From assembly GCA_964414785.1 (NCBI GenBank), contig CAYPXZ010000016.1, forward strand, positions 13,146 through 77,145: 64,000 nt of DNA. Direction: 5' to 3'. The stretch's first letter is position 1, and each line of letters opens with the position of its first letter. This document shows, piece by piece, positions 33,828-42,586 of the stretch. The notes below the pieces were generated by a model, which saw only the letters and a list, made by a program, of their open reading frames with translations, did no database searches and was not told the DNA's origin. This DNA is from Palsa-1447 sp964414785 (lineage in GTDB: Bacteria > Verrucomicrobiota > Verrucomicrobiia > Opitutales > Opitutaceae). A program made the position numbers and the translations under genes.

Positions 33828-34913
33828 CTAGTCCTTCACCCGGACCGTGGCGTCGACGCTCATGCCCGGGCGCAGCAGGTGCTCCATGTCGGGGGTCTGG
33901 CTGAGGACGATCTTCACCGGCACGCGCTGGGTCACCTTGACGAAGTTGCCCGTCGAATTGTCGGGCGGAAGGAGCGCGAACCTGGCGCCGGTCGCCCCGG
34001 AGAGGGACTCGATCTTCCCGTGAAAGACGACGCCCGGGAAGCTGTCGGCCCCGAACTCGACGTCCTGGCCCGCCCTCATGTGCGTGAGCTGGGTCTCCTT
34101 GAAATTGGCGATGACCCAGACATCCGACTCGGCCGTGATGGACAGGAGCGTCTGTCCCGACTGGATGAACTGCCCCGGCTCGACGCTCTTCCTGGACACG
34201 AGCCCGCCTATGGGAGCCGTGACGGTGCAGTAGGAGCGCTGCAGCCGGGCAAAGTCGAGGTCCGAGGCCTTCTCGGCGGCCTCCGTCTGGGCGGCGGCCA
34301 CGCGGGCGGACGCCACAGCCACCTGAGCGTCCGCGGTCTTGGACTCGCTCCTGACGGCCTCCAGCTGCGCCGCAGCCGTGTCGGCGGCCGCCTTGGAGTC
34401 CGTCAGCTGGCTGTCGGTGATTGCGCCGGTCTTGAAGAGGTTCGCATCGCGCGCGAGGTCGCCCGCGGCTTTGCGCTGGCGCACGAGCGCGGTCTCAACG
34501 TTGGCCTGCGCGGTCACCGTGGAGGCGCGGGCGCTCGCGAGCGACGCTTCCGCCGTGGCCTTTGCGGCCTGCGCGTTCTGGAGGGCCGCGTTGGCCTCGG
34601 CAACCTTCAGGTCGAGCTCCTTCGGGTCGATCTCGATCAGCGCCTGGCCCTGTTCCACGCGCTGGTTGTCGACAACCAGGACCTGGGAGACATATCCGGG
34701 GACGCGGGGGAGCACCGGGCTAATGTGCCCCTCGACCTGGGCGTCGTCGGTCTCCTCGTGAGACATCGCGAAATTCCAGCGGGAGATGCCGTAGAGGATG
34801 CCCAGGATCGCCACGACGGCGGCGGCTGTGCCGACCACGGCTTGGCGGGTGACGGCCCCCGACTTGGGCTTCTTCACGGGTTCAGGTGCGGCTTCAGGGA
34901 GGGCGGTGGGCAT
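33828..34913 (-). CDS. HlyD/EmrA-family membrane fusion protein
   Basis: A 361-residue adaptor: short cytoplasmic tail (1-22), one membrane helix (about 24-42), lipoyl half-motifs (EETDDAQVEGHISPVLPRV at about 53, and CTVTAPIGGLVSRKSVEPGQ at about 232), a long Ala-rich coiled coil between them (about 95-225), then beta-barrel. The TDDAQVEGHI signature is that of EmrA. First gene of the efflux operon, immediately behind a 24-base inverted repeat that should control it. Confidence 0.92.
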   Translation of the reverse strand: MPTALPEAAPEPVKKPKSGAVTRQAVVGTAAAVVAILGILYGISRWNFAMSHEETDDAQVEGHISPVLPRVPGYVSQVLVVDNQRVEQGQALIEIDPKELDLKVAEANAALQNAQAAKATAEASLASARASTVTAQANVETALVRQRKAAGDLARDANLFKTGAITDSQLTDSKAAADTAAAQLEAVRSESKTADAQVAVASARVAAAQTEAAEKASDLDFARLQRSYCTVTAPIGGLVSRKSVEPGQFIQSGQTLLSITAESDVWVIANFKETQLTHMRAGQDVEFGADSFPGVVFHGKIESLSGATGARFALLPPDNSTGNFVKVTQRVPVKIVLSQTPDMEHLLRPGMSVDATVRVKD

Positions 34914-34922
34914 GGCGGAAAT

Positions 34923-34956
34923 AGATGATTAGGCACCTAATCATCTGTAATTGCAA
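34923..34956 (-). promoter_or_regulatory. Operator palindrome and promoter of the efflux operon
   Basis: AGATGATTAG (34923-34932) and CTAATCATCT (34937-34946) are perfect 10-base arms around GCAC, starting 9 bases upstream of the HlyD start codon. On the coding strand TTGCAA (34951-34956) could be the -35 box, placing the palindrome over the -10. This layout is typical of MarR- or TetR-type repression of drug pumps. The regulator gene is not adjacent. Confidence 0.75.
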
Positions 34957-35013
34957 GCCCGCCCAGCGAAAAAACCCACGGCCCTTTTAGGTACGCCCTG
35001 GGGCTAATCCGGC

Positions 35014-35712
35014 CTAGAAATTATCTAAATAATTGATAGGCAATTCAATCCAAGACCCGCGGGGAAGGTTCCCAAGCTCGAGGCTCCCGAATCGGACCCG
35101 GTCGAGCTCGACAACCCCGCACCCCTGGCTCGCGAACATCCGCTTCACCTGGTGGTACCGTCCCTCCACAAGGACGACCTCAGCCCGCCTCTCACCGAGG
35201 AGCCGCAGCGGTGCCGGGGCGCAGGGCGCCTCCTCGCCCGCCAGAAGGAGGGTCCCGCTGGAGAAGATCGCCTCGATGCCGGCCGGGGGGTCCCGGTCGA
35301 GCAGCGCACGGTACACCTTGGGCACCTTGTGCTTCGGCGAGGTCAGGCGGTGCACCAAGCCGCTCCTGTCGGTCAGGAGCAGGAGCCCCGTCGTGTCCTT
35401 GTCGAGCCTGCCGACGCTGGTCACGGGCGGATTGCGCCTCCTCCAGCGGTGGGGGAGCAGGTCATAGACGCTCGGGCCCTCCGCCGCGTCGTGGGAGCAC
35501 ACCCGGCCCGCCGGCTTGTTCAGGAGAAGGAGAAGTTCCCCCGGGTGGTCGAGCGGCTCGCCGTCCATCCTAACCTCCTCTGGCTCAACCCGGGCGCCGG
35601 GATCGGTGGCCGCGACGCCCCGGACGGTCACCCGGCCGTCCTCGACCCATTTGTGCACATCGCGCCGGGAGCCGTAGCCCAGGCTGGCAAGAAGTTGGTC
35701 CAGGCGGCGCAT
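35014..35712 (-). CDS. RsuA/RluB-family pseudouridine synthase
   Basis: A 232-residue enzyme: an N-terminal S4 RNA-binding domain (MRRLDQLLASLGYGSRRDVH, 1-60), then the catalytic domain with the motif GRLDKDTTGLLLLTDRSGLV, whose Asp is the nucleophile, and VEGRYHQVKRMFASQG near the C-terminus. It converts a uridine of rRNA to pseudouridine; the short length favours the 16S U516 (RsuA) type over RluB/F. ATG 35712 is preferred to the upstream in-frame ATG since it begins the S4 domain exactly. Confidence 0.85.
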   Translation of the reverse strand: MRRLDQLLASLGYGSRRDVHKWVEDGRVTVRGVAATDPGARVEPEEVRMDGEPLDHPGELLLLLNKPAGRVCSHDAAEGPSVYDLLPHRWRRRNPPVTSVGRLDKDTTGLLLLTDRSGLVHRLTSPKHKVPKVYRALLDRDPPAGIEAIFSSGTLLLAGEEAPCAPAPLRLLGERRAEVVLVEGRYHQVKRMFASQGCGVVELDRVRFGSLELGNLPRGSWIELPINYLDNF

Positions 35713-35840
35713 TGGGTGCCCGATTTGGGCATTTTCCCGGGCCCAGATCAACATGCGGCTGGGCAGTTATCTGCGGATTGTCCAAGAATAGACTCGGCAT
35801 CACGGCCGCCTTTTGGGATGTGTTAAGTTTACGACCACTT

Positions 35841-37430
35841 ATGGCAGTCTGGGAATATAAGGTAATCTCGAGCGGCAAGGGGGGCTTCGCAACGCCCGCG
35901 CTGCTTGAATCATTTCTGAACCAACTCGGGACGGAAGAGTGGGAGATCGTCGAGTTCCGCGGGCAGCCCGACAATCCGCTGGCCTTCTCCGGGCTGGCGC
36001 GGCGCCCGACCCAGCGCGACTGGACCCTGGGCGACGCGGCCGCGGCGGCGGCGAAGGTCGAGGCGGACAAGCTGCGCGTCGAGTTCGAAGCCAAGTTCCG
36101 GAGCGCCACGTCGTCGGCCGGCCCGGCCGAGGCGGCCGAGGCCCCGGTGAGCACCGACAACGAGGGCCTGCGGGAGCAGGACGGCCTGCGGCGCCTGCGC
36201 GACACCGAGCGCGATTCCGATCCCGACGCCCCCGAGGAGGCCCCGGAGGACGACTGGGACAAGCTTGGGACCGAGGACGAGGTGCCGACTTTCTTTGAGG
36301 CGATCCGCCCCCACCTTCGCAGGAACCAGCGCGGCCCGGGCTTCTCGGTGGGGGTCGACTACCTCGCCAAGAAATGGGACATCTCCGAGTCGGAGGTCGT
36401 CGGCGCCCTGAAGGAGTGCGGGCTCGACGTTCCCGAGGACGAGGACGCCAAGGTCACGTACGTGGACTACGACGGGGACCTCTACTGGGTTAACATCAAC
36501 CGCAGGGGCGAGCTCTGGATCAACACGAAGGAGAAGTCCCGGCCCATGTTCAGGACCGTGGCGGCCACAAAGGTGGAGACCCCGGAGGAGGAGCAGAAGC
36601 AGCCCGAGCCCGAGAGGCGCCAGGAGAAGCACCACGAGGAGCGCAAGCACCAGCAGAGGAAGCACGAGGCGGAGCCCGATACGGGCGCGCCCGCGGCCCC
36701 ACTGCCCGAGGGACCGGCCCTTCTCGACAGGATCCGCCCCCTGATGCGCAAGAACCGCCGCGAGGCGGGCGGTGCGGGCAGCATGAGTTTCCTCTCAAGG
36801 GCCCTGAAGTGCAGCGAGGCCGCGCTTGTCGGGGCCTTCACGGCCATGGGCCTGAACGCACAGTCCTCCGCGGGCGACCCGCCGGTCTTCGTGGAGATCG
36901 GGGACGAGACCTGGTGGCTCAACACGGACAACAGGGGCGGGATCTGGATCAACGCGCGCGCGAGGCGCGGCGACGCGCCAGCGGAGCAGCAGGCCCGGCC
37001 CGAGCAGGCCGCGGCGACCCCGGCCCCGGGCAACGTCTTCGCCGCCGTCAGGCTTCTCCTTAAGGAGACACGGACGGGATCGGTGGCGGCGCCCGTCGAG
37101 CGCCTCGCGGGCGAGATCGGCAAGACCGCGGAGGAGCTGCTTTCCGCCCTCACCTCGTCGGGCCTGAGGGTTCCCGAGAAGGCGCGCGAGAAGCCGGTGT
37201 TCGTCGAGCACGCGGGCGAGATCTTCTGGCTCAACCTCAACGGCAAGGGCGAGCTCTGGCTCAACGCCAAGGCATCGAAGTATTCCGACGGCGACCCTGA
37301 CGGGGAGCACAAGGGCCGCAGGCCCCGCCCGAAGAAGAAGTCGGCCGAGACGGAGGGCGGGCCCGAGGCCGCAGCTTCCGAGCCGGCTCCGGAACCGGCG
37401 CCCGGGGCGCCGGAAGAGCCCGCCACCTAG
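35841..37430 (+). CDS. DUF4177 protein with three repeated winged-helix-like modules
   Basis: A 529-residue acidic soluble protein. The N-terminus is DUF4177-like (MAVWEYKVI..LLESFLNQLGTEEWEIVEFR). Three copies of an about 80-residue unit follow at 150-232, 292-376 and 398-480. Each has a first helix ending in IRPHLRRNQRG or similar, a helix pair (YLAKKWDISESEVVGALKEC; LSRALKCSEAALVGAFTAMG; LAGEIGKTAEELLSALTSSG), and a beta hairpin with W/F-W-(V/L)-N then G-(E/G)-(L/I)-W-(I/L)-N. Linkers are Glu/Lys/Pro rich. The layout suggests a winged-helix nucleic-acid or protein-binding array. No catalytic motif and no known function. It overlaps the convergent DAHP synthase gene by 4 bases. Confidence 0.75.
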   Translation: MAVWEYKVISSGKGGFATPALLESFLNQLGTEEWEIVEFRGQPDNPLAFSGLARRPTQRDWTLGDAAAAAAKVEADKLRVEFEAKFRSATSSAGPAEAAEAPVSTDNEGLREQDGLRRLRDTERDSDPDAPEEAPEDDWDKLGTEDEVPTFFEAIRPHLRRNQRGPGFSVGVDYLAKKWDISESEVVGALKECGLDVPEDEDAKVTYVDYDGDLYWVNINRRGELWINTKEKSRPMFRTVAATKVETPEEEQKQPEPERRQEKHHEERKHQQRKHEAEPDTGAPAAPLPEGPALLDRIRPLMRKNRREAGGAGSMSFLSRALKCSEAALVGAFTAMGLNAQSSAGDPPVFVEIGDETWWLNTDNRGGIWINARARRGDAPAEQQARPEQAAATPAPGNVFAAVRLLLKETRTGSVAAPVERLAGEIGKTAEELLSALTSSGLRVPEKAREKPVFVEHAGEIFWLNLNGKGELWLNAKASKYSDGDPDGEHKGRRPRPKKKSAETEGGPEAAASEPAPEPAPGAPEEPAT

Positions 37431-38491
37431 GCCCGGGCCCTGCGCCTGGCCGCCACCGCGTCCGCAAGCGACGCAATGAGCGGAACCGTCTTTTCCCAGG
37501 GCAGGCACGCGTCGGTCACGCTTTGCCCGTGGACGAGCGGGACCGCGCGGTAGTCCTGGGATCCGCCCGCCAGGTTGCTCTCGATCATGACCGCAGCGAC
37601 CGTTCGGTCGCCCGCGGAGATGCGCGCGGTGATCTCGGCGGCCACGGCCGACTGGCGATCGGCGTCCCCCTTCCAGCTGTTGGCATGGCTCAGGTCGACC
37701 ATCAGGTGGGGGGGCAGCCCGTTCCTGGCGAGGAGTTCCGCCGCCAGGGCGACGTCCCCGGAGGAGAAGTTCGGCCCCAGCGTGCCACCCCGGAGGACGA
37801 GGTGCGTGTCCTCGTTGCCCGAGGTCTGCACGCACGCGGGGGTCCCGTCGTGCGCGAGCGTCGGGAACCAGTGCGGATGGCGGGCGGAGCGGATCGCGTC
37901 TACGGCGACCTGGACGTTCCCGTCGGTCCTGTTCTTGAACCCCACGGGCATCGACAGCCCCGACGCCAGCTCCCTGTGGATCTGGCTCTCCACGGTGCGG
38001 GCACCGATGGCGCCCCAGCTGACGAGGTCGGCGTAGTACTGGCCGAACGTCGTCTCGAGGAATTCGGTCCCCACGGGCAGGCCGAGGGCGCCGATCTCGA
38101 CCATCAGCCTGCGCGCGACGCGAAGCCCCTTGTTGATGTCGTAGGTGTCGTTGAGGTCCGGGTCGTTGATCAGGCCCTTCCATCCGACGACCGTCCGCGG
38201 CTTCTCGAAATAGACGCGCATCGCGACCAGCAGCTCGCCCGCGTGGCGCTCGGCCTCGGCGCCAAGGAGCGCGGCGTACTCCATCGCCGCCCCGGGGTCG
38301 TGGATGGAGCAGGGCCCCACGAGGACAAGCAGGCGGTCCTCCCTGCCGGCCATGATGGACGCGATCTCGCCGCGCGAGCGGGAGATCCGCGCCGCCCCGG
38401 CGTCATCGAGCGGGAACTCCGCCTCGACCGCCGCCGGGGCGGGCAGCGACCGGGTCGCGCGGATCCGCAGGTCGGAGGTGGGCTGATGCAT
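37427..38491 (-). CDS. 3-deoxy-7-phosphoheptulonate (DAHP) synthase, class I
   Basis: A 354-residue AroF/G/H-type enzyme. Recognised blocks are LVLVGPCSIHD, MRVYFEKPRT with VGWKGLINDP, LPVGTEFLETTFGQYYADLVSWGAIGART split over two conserved stretches, GFKNRTDG, LRGG..GPN and HLMVDLSHANS, which carry the PEP, E4P and metal ligands. It makes DAHP from phosphoenolpyruvate and erythrose 4-phosphate, the first step of aromatic amino-acid synthesis. Full length. The feedback-inhibition class (Phe, Tyr or Trp) cannot be read with confidence. Confidence 0.96.
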   Translation of the reverse strand: MHQPTSDLRIRATRSLPAPAAVEAEFPLDDAGAARISRSRGEIASIMAGREDRLLVLVGPCSIHDPGAAMEYAALLGAEAERHAGELLVAMRVYFEKPRTVVGWKGLINDPDLNDTYDINKGLRVARRLMVEIGALGLPVGTEFLETTFGQYYADLVSWGAIGARTVESQIHRELASGLSMPVGFKNRTDGNVQVAVDAIRSARHPHWFPTLAHDGTPACVQTSGNEDTHLVLRGGTLGPNFSSGDVALAAELLARNGLPPHLMVDLSHANSWKGDADRQSAVAAEITARISAGDRTVAAVMIESNLAGGSQDYRAVPLVHGQSVTDACLPWEKTVPLIASLADAVAARRRARA

Positions 38492-38518
38492 TCCGGACGT
38501 CCTTGCGGGGCGCCCGGA

Positions 38519-39904
38519 TCAGGCGCCGATCAGGGATCGGGCCTGGGCGACCGTGGGGTGCCGGCTCAGGAGGACCTCGGAGAGGTTCGGTGCGATCCCT
38601 AGCGCGGAGGCCCTCATGCGCAGCGAGACCCAGGCAAGGGACGAGGCCGGCGGGCTGAACGCGTGCTGGGCCAGGCTGTCGAACACCGGCGAGAGCGGAG
38701 CCAGGAGCTCCTTGGTCTGGAGGCCCTTCTCGACCAGGAAGAGGCCGAGCAGCGCACCCAGGGCGTCGAGCCAGATGGTCGGGTGCTGGGGGGCCGAGTA
38801 CGGAATCCCGGAGCCCTCGGGGTAGGGGGTCCACTCCATGAAGGCGCGGATGTACTCGTGGAGCTTCGTCAGCTCCGCGTCGGCGTTGGCGGAGTTCCAG
38901 CGGACCGTGAACTGCTTGCGCTCGCGCATCTTCTTCACCTCCCAGACGCGCATGATGAGCACGAAGTCGGGGCCCTCGCGCTTGAGCGAGCCGGTGAAGA
39001 TGTAGTCGAGGCCGTCCGAGACCGTCTCCGCGAGCTTCTTGAGGTTGTCCACCGTCCAGTCCGTGTGGAAGATCGCGGGGCGCTTCGAAGTGGCCCCCTC
39101 GTGGATGCAGCCGAGTGCCGCGACCGACGAGTACAGGGGCGAGAAATAGAACGTCTCCGCGAACCAGACCGGAATGGCGCGTGAGAGGCGGCCGAGCTCG
39201 TCCTCGGGGAGCCTCGAGGCGGCGTCGGGATCGGGGTAGGCGCCCGGGAGCGAGAGCTGGGCGAACGCGATCCGGCGCATCTTGCCCTCCTTCTTCGGGA
39301 GGACGTCCGCCACGGACTCAAGGCCGTAGGCCCACACGGGCCTGCTGAGCGTGACGAGGGCGACGGAGACCGGGGCGGGTTCCTCCGCGCGGGCCTGCTC
39401 GGCCGCCTGGGGCGCGATCGCCGGGGCCCCCTGCACGACCCCGTGGCTGATCAGCTCGGCGACGGCGTTGGAGAAGCCCATGAGGCGTTCCTCGAGCTCC
39501 GGCCGGTTGAGCGAGTAGAGGATGTCGAGGACGTGCTGCGCGGCGTCGGCGTCGCGGACGGCGAGGTAGGCCTGGATCAGGTTGATGCCGGTGGCCGGGC
39601 CGTGGCGCAGCGCGTCATAGCGCGGGGCCACCAGGTCGACGATCTGCGGGATGTGGCCCGTGGAGCCGAGGTCGCCCGAGATCGTCACGAGCACATCGGC
39701 GCGGTCGCCGGCGGTGGCGAGCACCTCCTCGTAGATCGCGAGGGCGCCCTGCAGGTCCTTCTCCTCCAGCTTCTCGCGCGCCGCCAGCAGGCGGGGCGCG
39801 ACCCCGGAGACCGAGGAGTCAAGTGCGGTCGCCGGCGCGGCCTCGTGCCCGTTGGACGGGGGCTGCGGGGCCGGCTTGCCGGCAAAGCGGTCGAAGAATC
39901 CCAT
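38519..39904 (-). CDS. Conserved hypothetical protein with TPR-like N-terminal region
   Basis: A 461-residue soluble protein beginning MGFFDRFAGKPAPQPP. Residues about 40-145 look like TPR-type helices (LLAAREKLEEKDLQGALAIY; INLIQAYLAVRDADAAQHVL). The rest (about 160-460) is mixed alpha/beta and Trp/Phe rich with no motif I know, including VWFAETFYFSPLYSSVAALG and FHTDWTVDNLKKLAETVSDG, which suggests sensing or assembly rather than catalysis. No signal peptide. It is divergent from miaB and upstream of the DAHP synthase on the same strand (27-base gap). Function unknown. Confidence 0.6.
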   Translation of the reverse strand: MGFFDRFAGKPAPQPPSNGHEAAPATALDSSVSGVAPRLLAAREKLEEKDLQGALAIYEEVLATAGDRADVLVTISGDLGSTGHIPQIVDLVAPRYDALRHGPATGINLIQAYLAVRDADAAQHVLDILYSLNRPELEERLMGFSNAVAELISHGVVQGAPAIAPQAAEQARAEEPAPVSVALVTLSRPVWAYGLESVADVLPKKEGKMRRIAFAQLSLPGAYPDPDAASRLPEDELGRLSRAIPVWFAETFYFSPLYSSVAALGCIHEGATSKRPAIFHTDWTVDNLKKLAETVSDGLDYIFTGSLKREGPDFVLIMRVWEVKKMRERKQFTVRWNSANADAELTKLHEYIRAFMEWTPYPEGSGIPYSAPQHPTIWLDALGALLGLFLVEKGLQTKELLAPLSPVFDSLAQHAFSPPASSLAWVSLRMRASALGIAPNLSEVLLSRHPTVAQARSLIGA

Positions 39905-40018
39905 GGAAACGAGCAAAGCGACAGGAACGCCCGTGGCGAACAGAATTGGAGGGAGGCGCCCCGGGCAATTCCTCGTTTGACCGGCAATTTGTCCCCCTAT
40001 TACCTAGCCCCCCCGCCC

Positions 40019-41410
40019 ATGAACCGGGTCCACATCAAGACCTACGGCTGCCAGATGAACGAACGCGACAGCGAGGCGGTCGCGGCGATGCTTCGCGCCC
40101 GCGGCTACCGGATCGTGGGGAGCGAGGACGAGTGCGACATCCTCCTGCTCAACACCTGCAGCGTCCGCGACGCGGCCGAGCAGAAGGCGATAGGGAAGGC
40201 CGGGTACGCGCTGTCCAGGAAGGCGCGCAACCCGGACTTCGTCCTGGGGATCCTCGGCTGCATCGCGCAGAACCGGGGGGCGGGGCTCCTCGACAGGCTC
40301 CCCGACGTGGACCTGATCGTGGGAACGCAGAAGTTCCACAGGGTGCCGGACTACCTCGACAACCTCCGGGCGGCCCGCGACTCGGGCATCCCCCTTGCGC
40401 AGGCGATCGTCGACACGGCCGAGGAGGCCGGCTCCCAGAACACGATCCGCGACCACCTGGAGGGGCCCGAGCGCAAGGTGTGCGCCTTCGTGTCGATCCA
40501 GCAGGGGTGCAACATGGACTGCTCGTTCTGCATCGTCCCGACGACGCGGGGCGACGAGCGATCCCGGCCGATGGACGAGATCGTCCGCGAATGCGAGGAA
40601 GTCGTCGCGAACGGCGCCCGCGAGGTGACGCTCCTCGGGCAGATCGTGACGAGCTACGGCCGGCGCGACTACCCCCACACGGGGGGCGTCACGCCCTTCG
40701 TCCAGCTGCTTGAGCGCGTGAACGCCATACCCGGACTTGAGCGGATCCGGTTCACCTCCCCCCATCCGCGCGGGTTCAGGCAGGACCTGGCGCAGGCCTT
40801 CGGGCGCCTTCCGAAGCTCGGCGAGCACGTCCACCTCCCCGTCCAGTCGGGCAGCGACAGGATCCTGAAGGCGATGCGCCGGCCCTACACCCGGGACCGC
40901 TACCTGGAGATCGTCGACTCCCTGCGCGCCGCGCAGCCCGCCATGGCCTTCTCGACCGACATCATCGTCGGTTTCCCGGGGGAGACCGACGAGGACTTCG
41001 AGGACACGCGCAGGCTCTGCGAGATGGTCGACTACGACATGGCGTACATCTTCAAGTACTCGGTGCGGACGGGGACGCCCGCCGCCTCGATGCCGGGCCA
41101 GGTGCCCGACGAGGTGAGGGAGGAGCGAAACCGGGTCCTGCTCGAGGTGCTCGGCAGGGGTTCGCTCAGGCGCAGCCAGGCGCTCGTCGGCACGGTCCAG
41201 GAGGTCCTTATCGAGGGGAGCGACAAGACGGGGGAGCGGTTCATGGGCCGGACCCGCGGCAACCGGGTTACCGTGTTCGAGGCCTCCCCGCGCCTCGTGG
41301 GAACCCTGGTGCCGGTCGAGATCACCCGGGCGAGCGTCAGCACCCTCTACGGCGGGCTCGTCCTCGCGGACGACGGCTTGCAATCGCCGATGGGCGCGGC
41401 GTCACTCTGA
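40019..41410 (+). CDS. miaB: tRNA-2-methylthio-N6-dimethylallyladenosine synthase MiaB
   Basis: A 463-residue methylthiotransferase. N-terminal UPF0004 cluster cysteines C11, C47 and C81; radical-SAM cluster C164, C168 and C171 (GCNMDCSFC); C-terminal TRAM domain (about 385-455). It adds a methylthio group to isopentenyl-adenosine 37 of tRNAs. Spacing and the TTRG.E.SR motif favour MiaB over RimO or MtaB. ATG 40019 is chosen because the protein then begins with HIKTYGCQMN; the reverse-strand gene upstream occupies the extended frame. Confidence 0.95.
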   Translation: MNRVHIKTYGCQMNERDSEAVAAMLRARGYRIVGSEDECDILLLNTCSVRDAAEQKAIGKAGYALSRKARNPDFVLGILGCIAQNRGAGLLDRLPDVDLIVGTQKFHRVPDYLDNLRAARDSGIPLAQAIVDTAEEAGSQNTIRDHLEGPERKVCAFVSIQQGCNMDCSFCIVPTTRGDERSRPMDEIVRECEEVVANGAREVTLLGQIVTSYGRRDYPHTGGVTPFVQLLERVNAIPGLERIRFTSPHPRGFRQDLAQAFGRLPKLGEHVHLPVQSGSDRILKAMRRPYTRDRYLEIVDSLRAAQPAMAFSTDIIVGFPGETDEDFEDTRRLCEMVDYDMAYIFKYSVRTGTPAASMPGQVPDEVREERNRVLLEVLGRGSLRRSQALVGTVQEVLIEGSDKTGERFMGRTRGNRVTVFEASPRLVGTLVPVEITRASVSTLYGGLVLADDGLQSPMGAASL

Positions 41411-41423
41411 GCCTGATCGACCC

Positions 41424-41966
41424 ATGTCGCTGTTCTCCGCCTCACTCCTCCCCGGCCTCGTCCTGACCCTCGTCGGGGTGCTTCTCCTTATGGACGTCGC
41501 GGGGTTCAAGTCCGCGGTCAGGGCGTTCCCGCGCTCGGCCACCGCGGGCTACCTCGTCTTCGGCGCAGCCGCGGCGTGGTTCCTCTACAACATCCTCCAC
41601 CTCTCCAACGCCGACTTCGGCGAGTACCGGACCCTCCTGTTCGTGGGCTTCGCGGCCGTGGCCGTCCTCGCCTACAAGTGCGTCCCCGACTTCCTCGGCG
41701 TGCGCGGGGCGAGCGCCCTTGTCCTGATCGGGGCGGCGCCGTTCCTGAGGGCGGCGTACATGGAGTACGCCCACCCGGCCCGCCTCTTCATGGTCTCGTT
41801 TGTCTACGTGGCCATCGCGATCGCGATCTGGCTCGGGGCCCAGCCGTGGAGGCTGCGCGACTTCCTCAACTGGCTCTTCGCGAGGCCCGCGAGGTCGAGG
41901 GGCCTCGGCGGGCTCCTCTTCGCCTACGGCCTCCTCCTTTGCGGGGCGGCCTTCGCGCTCCGATGA
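41424..41966 (+). CDS. Hypothetical six-helix membrane protein
   Basis: A 180-residue protein with about six hydrophobic helices (8-25, 40-58, 71-87, 95-109, 120-138, 160-179) and short loops. No family is recognised. It lies 13 bases after miaB and its stop overlaps the start of the guanylate kinase gene (ATGA), so it is probably co-transcribed with both. Loops have little charge, so transport cannot be argued. Function unknown. Confidence 0.7.
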   Translation: MSLFSASLLPGLVLTLVGVLLLMDVAGFKSAVRAFPRSATAGYLVFGAAAAWFLYNILHLSNADFGEYRTLLFVGFAAVAVLAYKCVPDFLGVRGASALVLIGAAPFLRAAYMEYAHPARLFMVSFVYVAIAIAIWLGAQPWRLRDFLNWLFARPARSRGLGGLLFAYGLLLCGAAFALR

Positions 41967-42586
41967 CCCCGGACACCGACCCGCGGCCCGGCGCAGGGGA
42001 CCCGATCCTGCTCGTCATCGCCGGCCCGGCCGGATCGGGCAAGAGCACGCTGTGCGACCGGCTTGTCGCGGCGAACCGGGGATTCTCGCGAGTCGTGACG
42101 AGCACGACCCGGGCCCCGAGGGACGGCGAGGCGGACGGGGTCCACTACCACTTCTTCACGCCCGAGCAGTTCGACGAGCGCGTCGCGGCGGGGGAGTTCC
42201 TCGAGTGGGCGTGGGTCCATGGGGAGAGGCGCTACGGGACGCTGGCGGCCAGCGTCCTCGGGCCCCTCCTCCTCGGGAAGAGCCTCGTGCTGAGCATCGA
42301 CGTCCAGGGCGTCGAGAGCTTCCGCCGGCTGGCGGCGGAGAACCCATTCCTCAAGCGCGCCATGGTCACCGTGTTCATCGTGGTCGACCACGAGCGCCTG
42401 CTTTCGCGCATGCGCGGCCGGGGCAAGGACGACGAGGCGGAGATCGCGCGCAGGATGGCGACCGCGAAGGCGGAGCTGCGGGAGGCGGCGAAGTTCGACC
42501 ACGTGATCGAGAGCAAGACCCGCGAGGAGGACTTCGCGGCGCTCCTCGCCATCCTGGCCAAGGTCAGGGGGCGTCCTGCGGCCTAG
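41963..42586 (+). CDS. gmk: Guanylate kinase
   Basis: A 207-residue P-loop kinase. GPAGSGKSTL (about 21-30) is the P-loop, and SRVVTSTTRAPRDGEADGVH is the GMP-binding segment with the family STTR(A)PR..E..G motif; the HYHFFTPEQFDE lid region and SIDVQGVESFRR also fit. It phosphorylates GMP to GDP. The N-terminus has 12 extra residues before the first strand. Overlaps the upstream membrane-protein gene by 4 bases and the convergent moaA by 4 bases. Confidence 0.93.
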   Translation: MTPDTDPRPGAGDPILLVIAGPAGSGKSTLCDRLVAANRGFSRVVTSTTRAPRDGEADGVHYHFFTPEQFDERVAAGEFLEWAWVHGERRYGTLAASVLGPLLLGKSLVLSIDVQGVESFRRLAAENPFLKRAMVTVFIVVDHERLLSRMRGRGKDDEAEIARRMATAKAELREAAKFDHVIESKTREEDFAALLAILAKVRGRPAA

